The notes beneath the pieces were generated by a model that was not told the origin of the DNA, made no database searches, and saw only the letters and a list, made by a program, of their open reading frames with translations. This document shows positions 7,481 through 7,481 of a DNA stretch of 7,481 nucleotides, one piece after another; the first letter of the stretch is position 1, and each line of letters starts with the position of its first letter. The DNA is taken from contig CAKUMG010000258.1 in NCBI GenBank assembly GCA_934667465.1, forward strand, positions 1 to 7,481. The letters run 5' to 3'. The translations under genes and the position numbers were made by a program. This DNA is from an uncultured Actinoplanes sp. (GTDB taxonomy: Bacteria; Actinomycetota; Actinomycetes; Mycobacteriales; Micromonosporaceae).

Positions 7481-7481
7481 C

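Larger units (their letters stand above)
7211..7481. other. oriC: Chromosomal replication origin oriC (dnaN-proximal part)
   Basis: At least eleven DnaA boxes on both strands lie within about 270 bp upstream of dnaN, the standard position of oriC in actinobacteria (between dnaA and dnaN). All depart by one or two bases from TTRTCCACA. An AT-rich stretch (7241-7287) lies among them. Boxes are densest from 7414 to the right edge, so the origin very probably continues beyond the window towards dnaA. Initiator DnaA is expected to assemble here and open the duplex. The left fork then runs through dnaN towards gyrB. Confidence 0.95.

Overview
This window is the left flank of a bacterial chromosomal replication origin, from a high-GC actinomycete. 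The minus strand reads oriC – dnaN – gnd – recF – dciA (DUF721) – gyrB. That order, with a short 6-phosphogluconate dehydrogenase gene between dnaN and recF, is typical of Streptomyces, Micromonosporaceae and relatives. High GC, GTG starts and the DnaN, RecF and GyrB sequences suggest Micromonosporaceae (an Actinoplanes-like organism). The family placement rests on memory of related proteins, not on a search.

Layout from left to right. Positions 1-1874 hold gyrB on the minus strand, missing only its last few codons, which lie beyond the left edge. Positions 1875-2534 hold no convincing gene; this is a divergent intergenic region with candidate promoter elements and small inverted repeats. Positions 2535-3101 hold an unrecognised 188-residue protein on the plus strand, the only gene here that opposes the others. 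Positions 3102-3258 are a convergent intergenic region with a 13-bp direct repeat and nested, partly mutually exclusive hairpins that probably act as a terminator. Positions 3259-6990 hold the tightly packed minus-strand cluster dciA, recF, gnd and dnaN. Two of its junctions (recF/dciA and gnd/recF) suggest translational coupling. Positions 6991 to about 7210 are the dnaN leader. From about 7211 to the right edge lies roughly the dnaN-proximal part of oriC, with eleven recognisable DnaA boxes and an AT-rich stretch that is a candidate unwinding element. dnaA itself should start just beyond the right edge.

Functionally, oriC and its DnaA boxes load the replisome. DnaN is the sliding clamp, DciA helps load or operate the replicative helicase, RecF loads RecA at gaps and stalled forks, and GyrB is the ATPase subunit of gyrase, which removes positive supercoils ahead of the fork. 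Gnd is a metabolic passenger of the operon. The fork leaving oriC through this window moves leftwards, so all the replication genes are co-directional with it; only the unknown plus-strand gene is head-on.

I found no mobile element, CRISPR array, tRNA or clear new system. The points most worth a second look are the unknown head-on gene between dciA and gyrB, the helically phased DnaA-box array made only of off-consensus boxes, and the alternative hairpins at 3153-3237.
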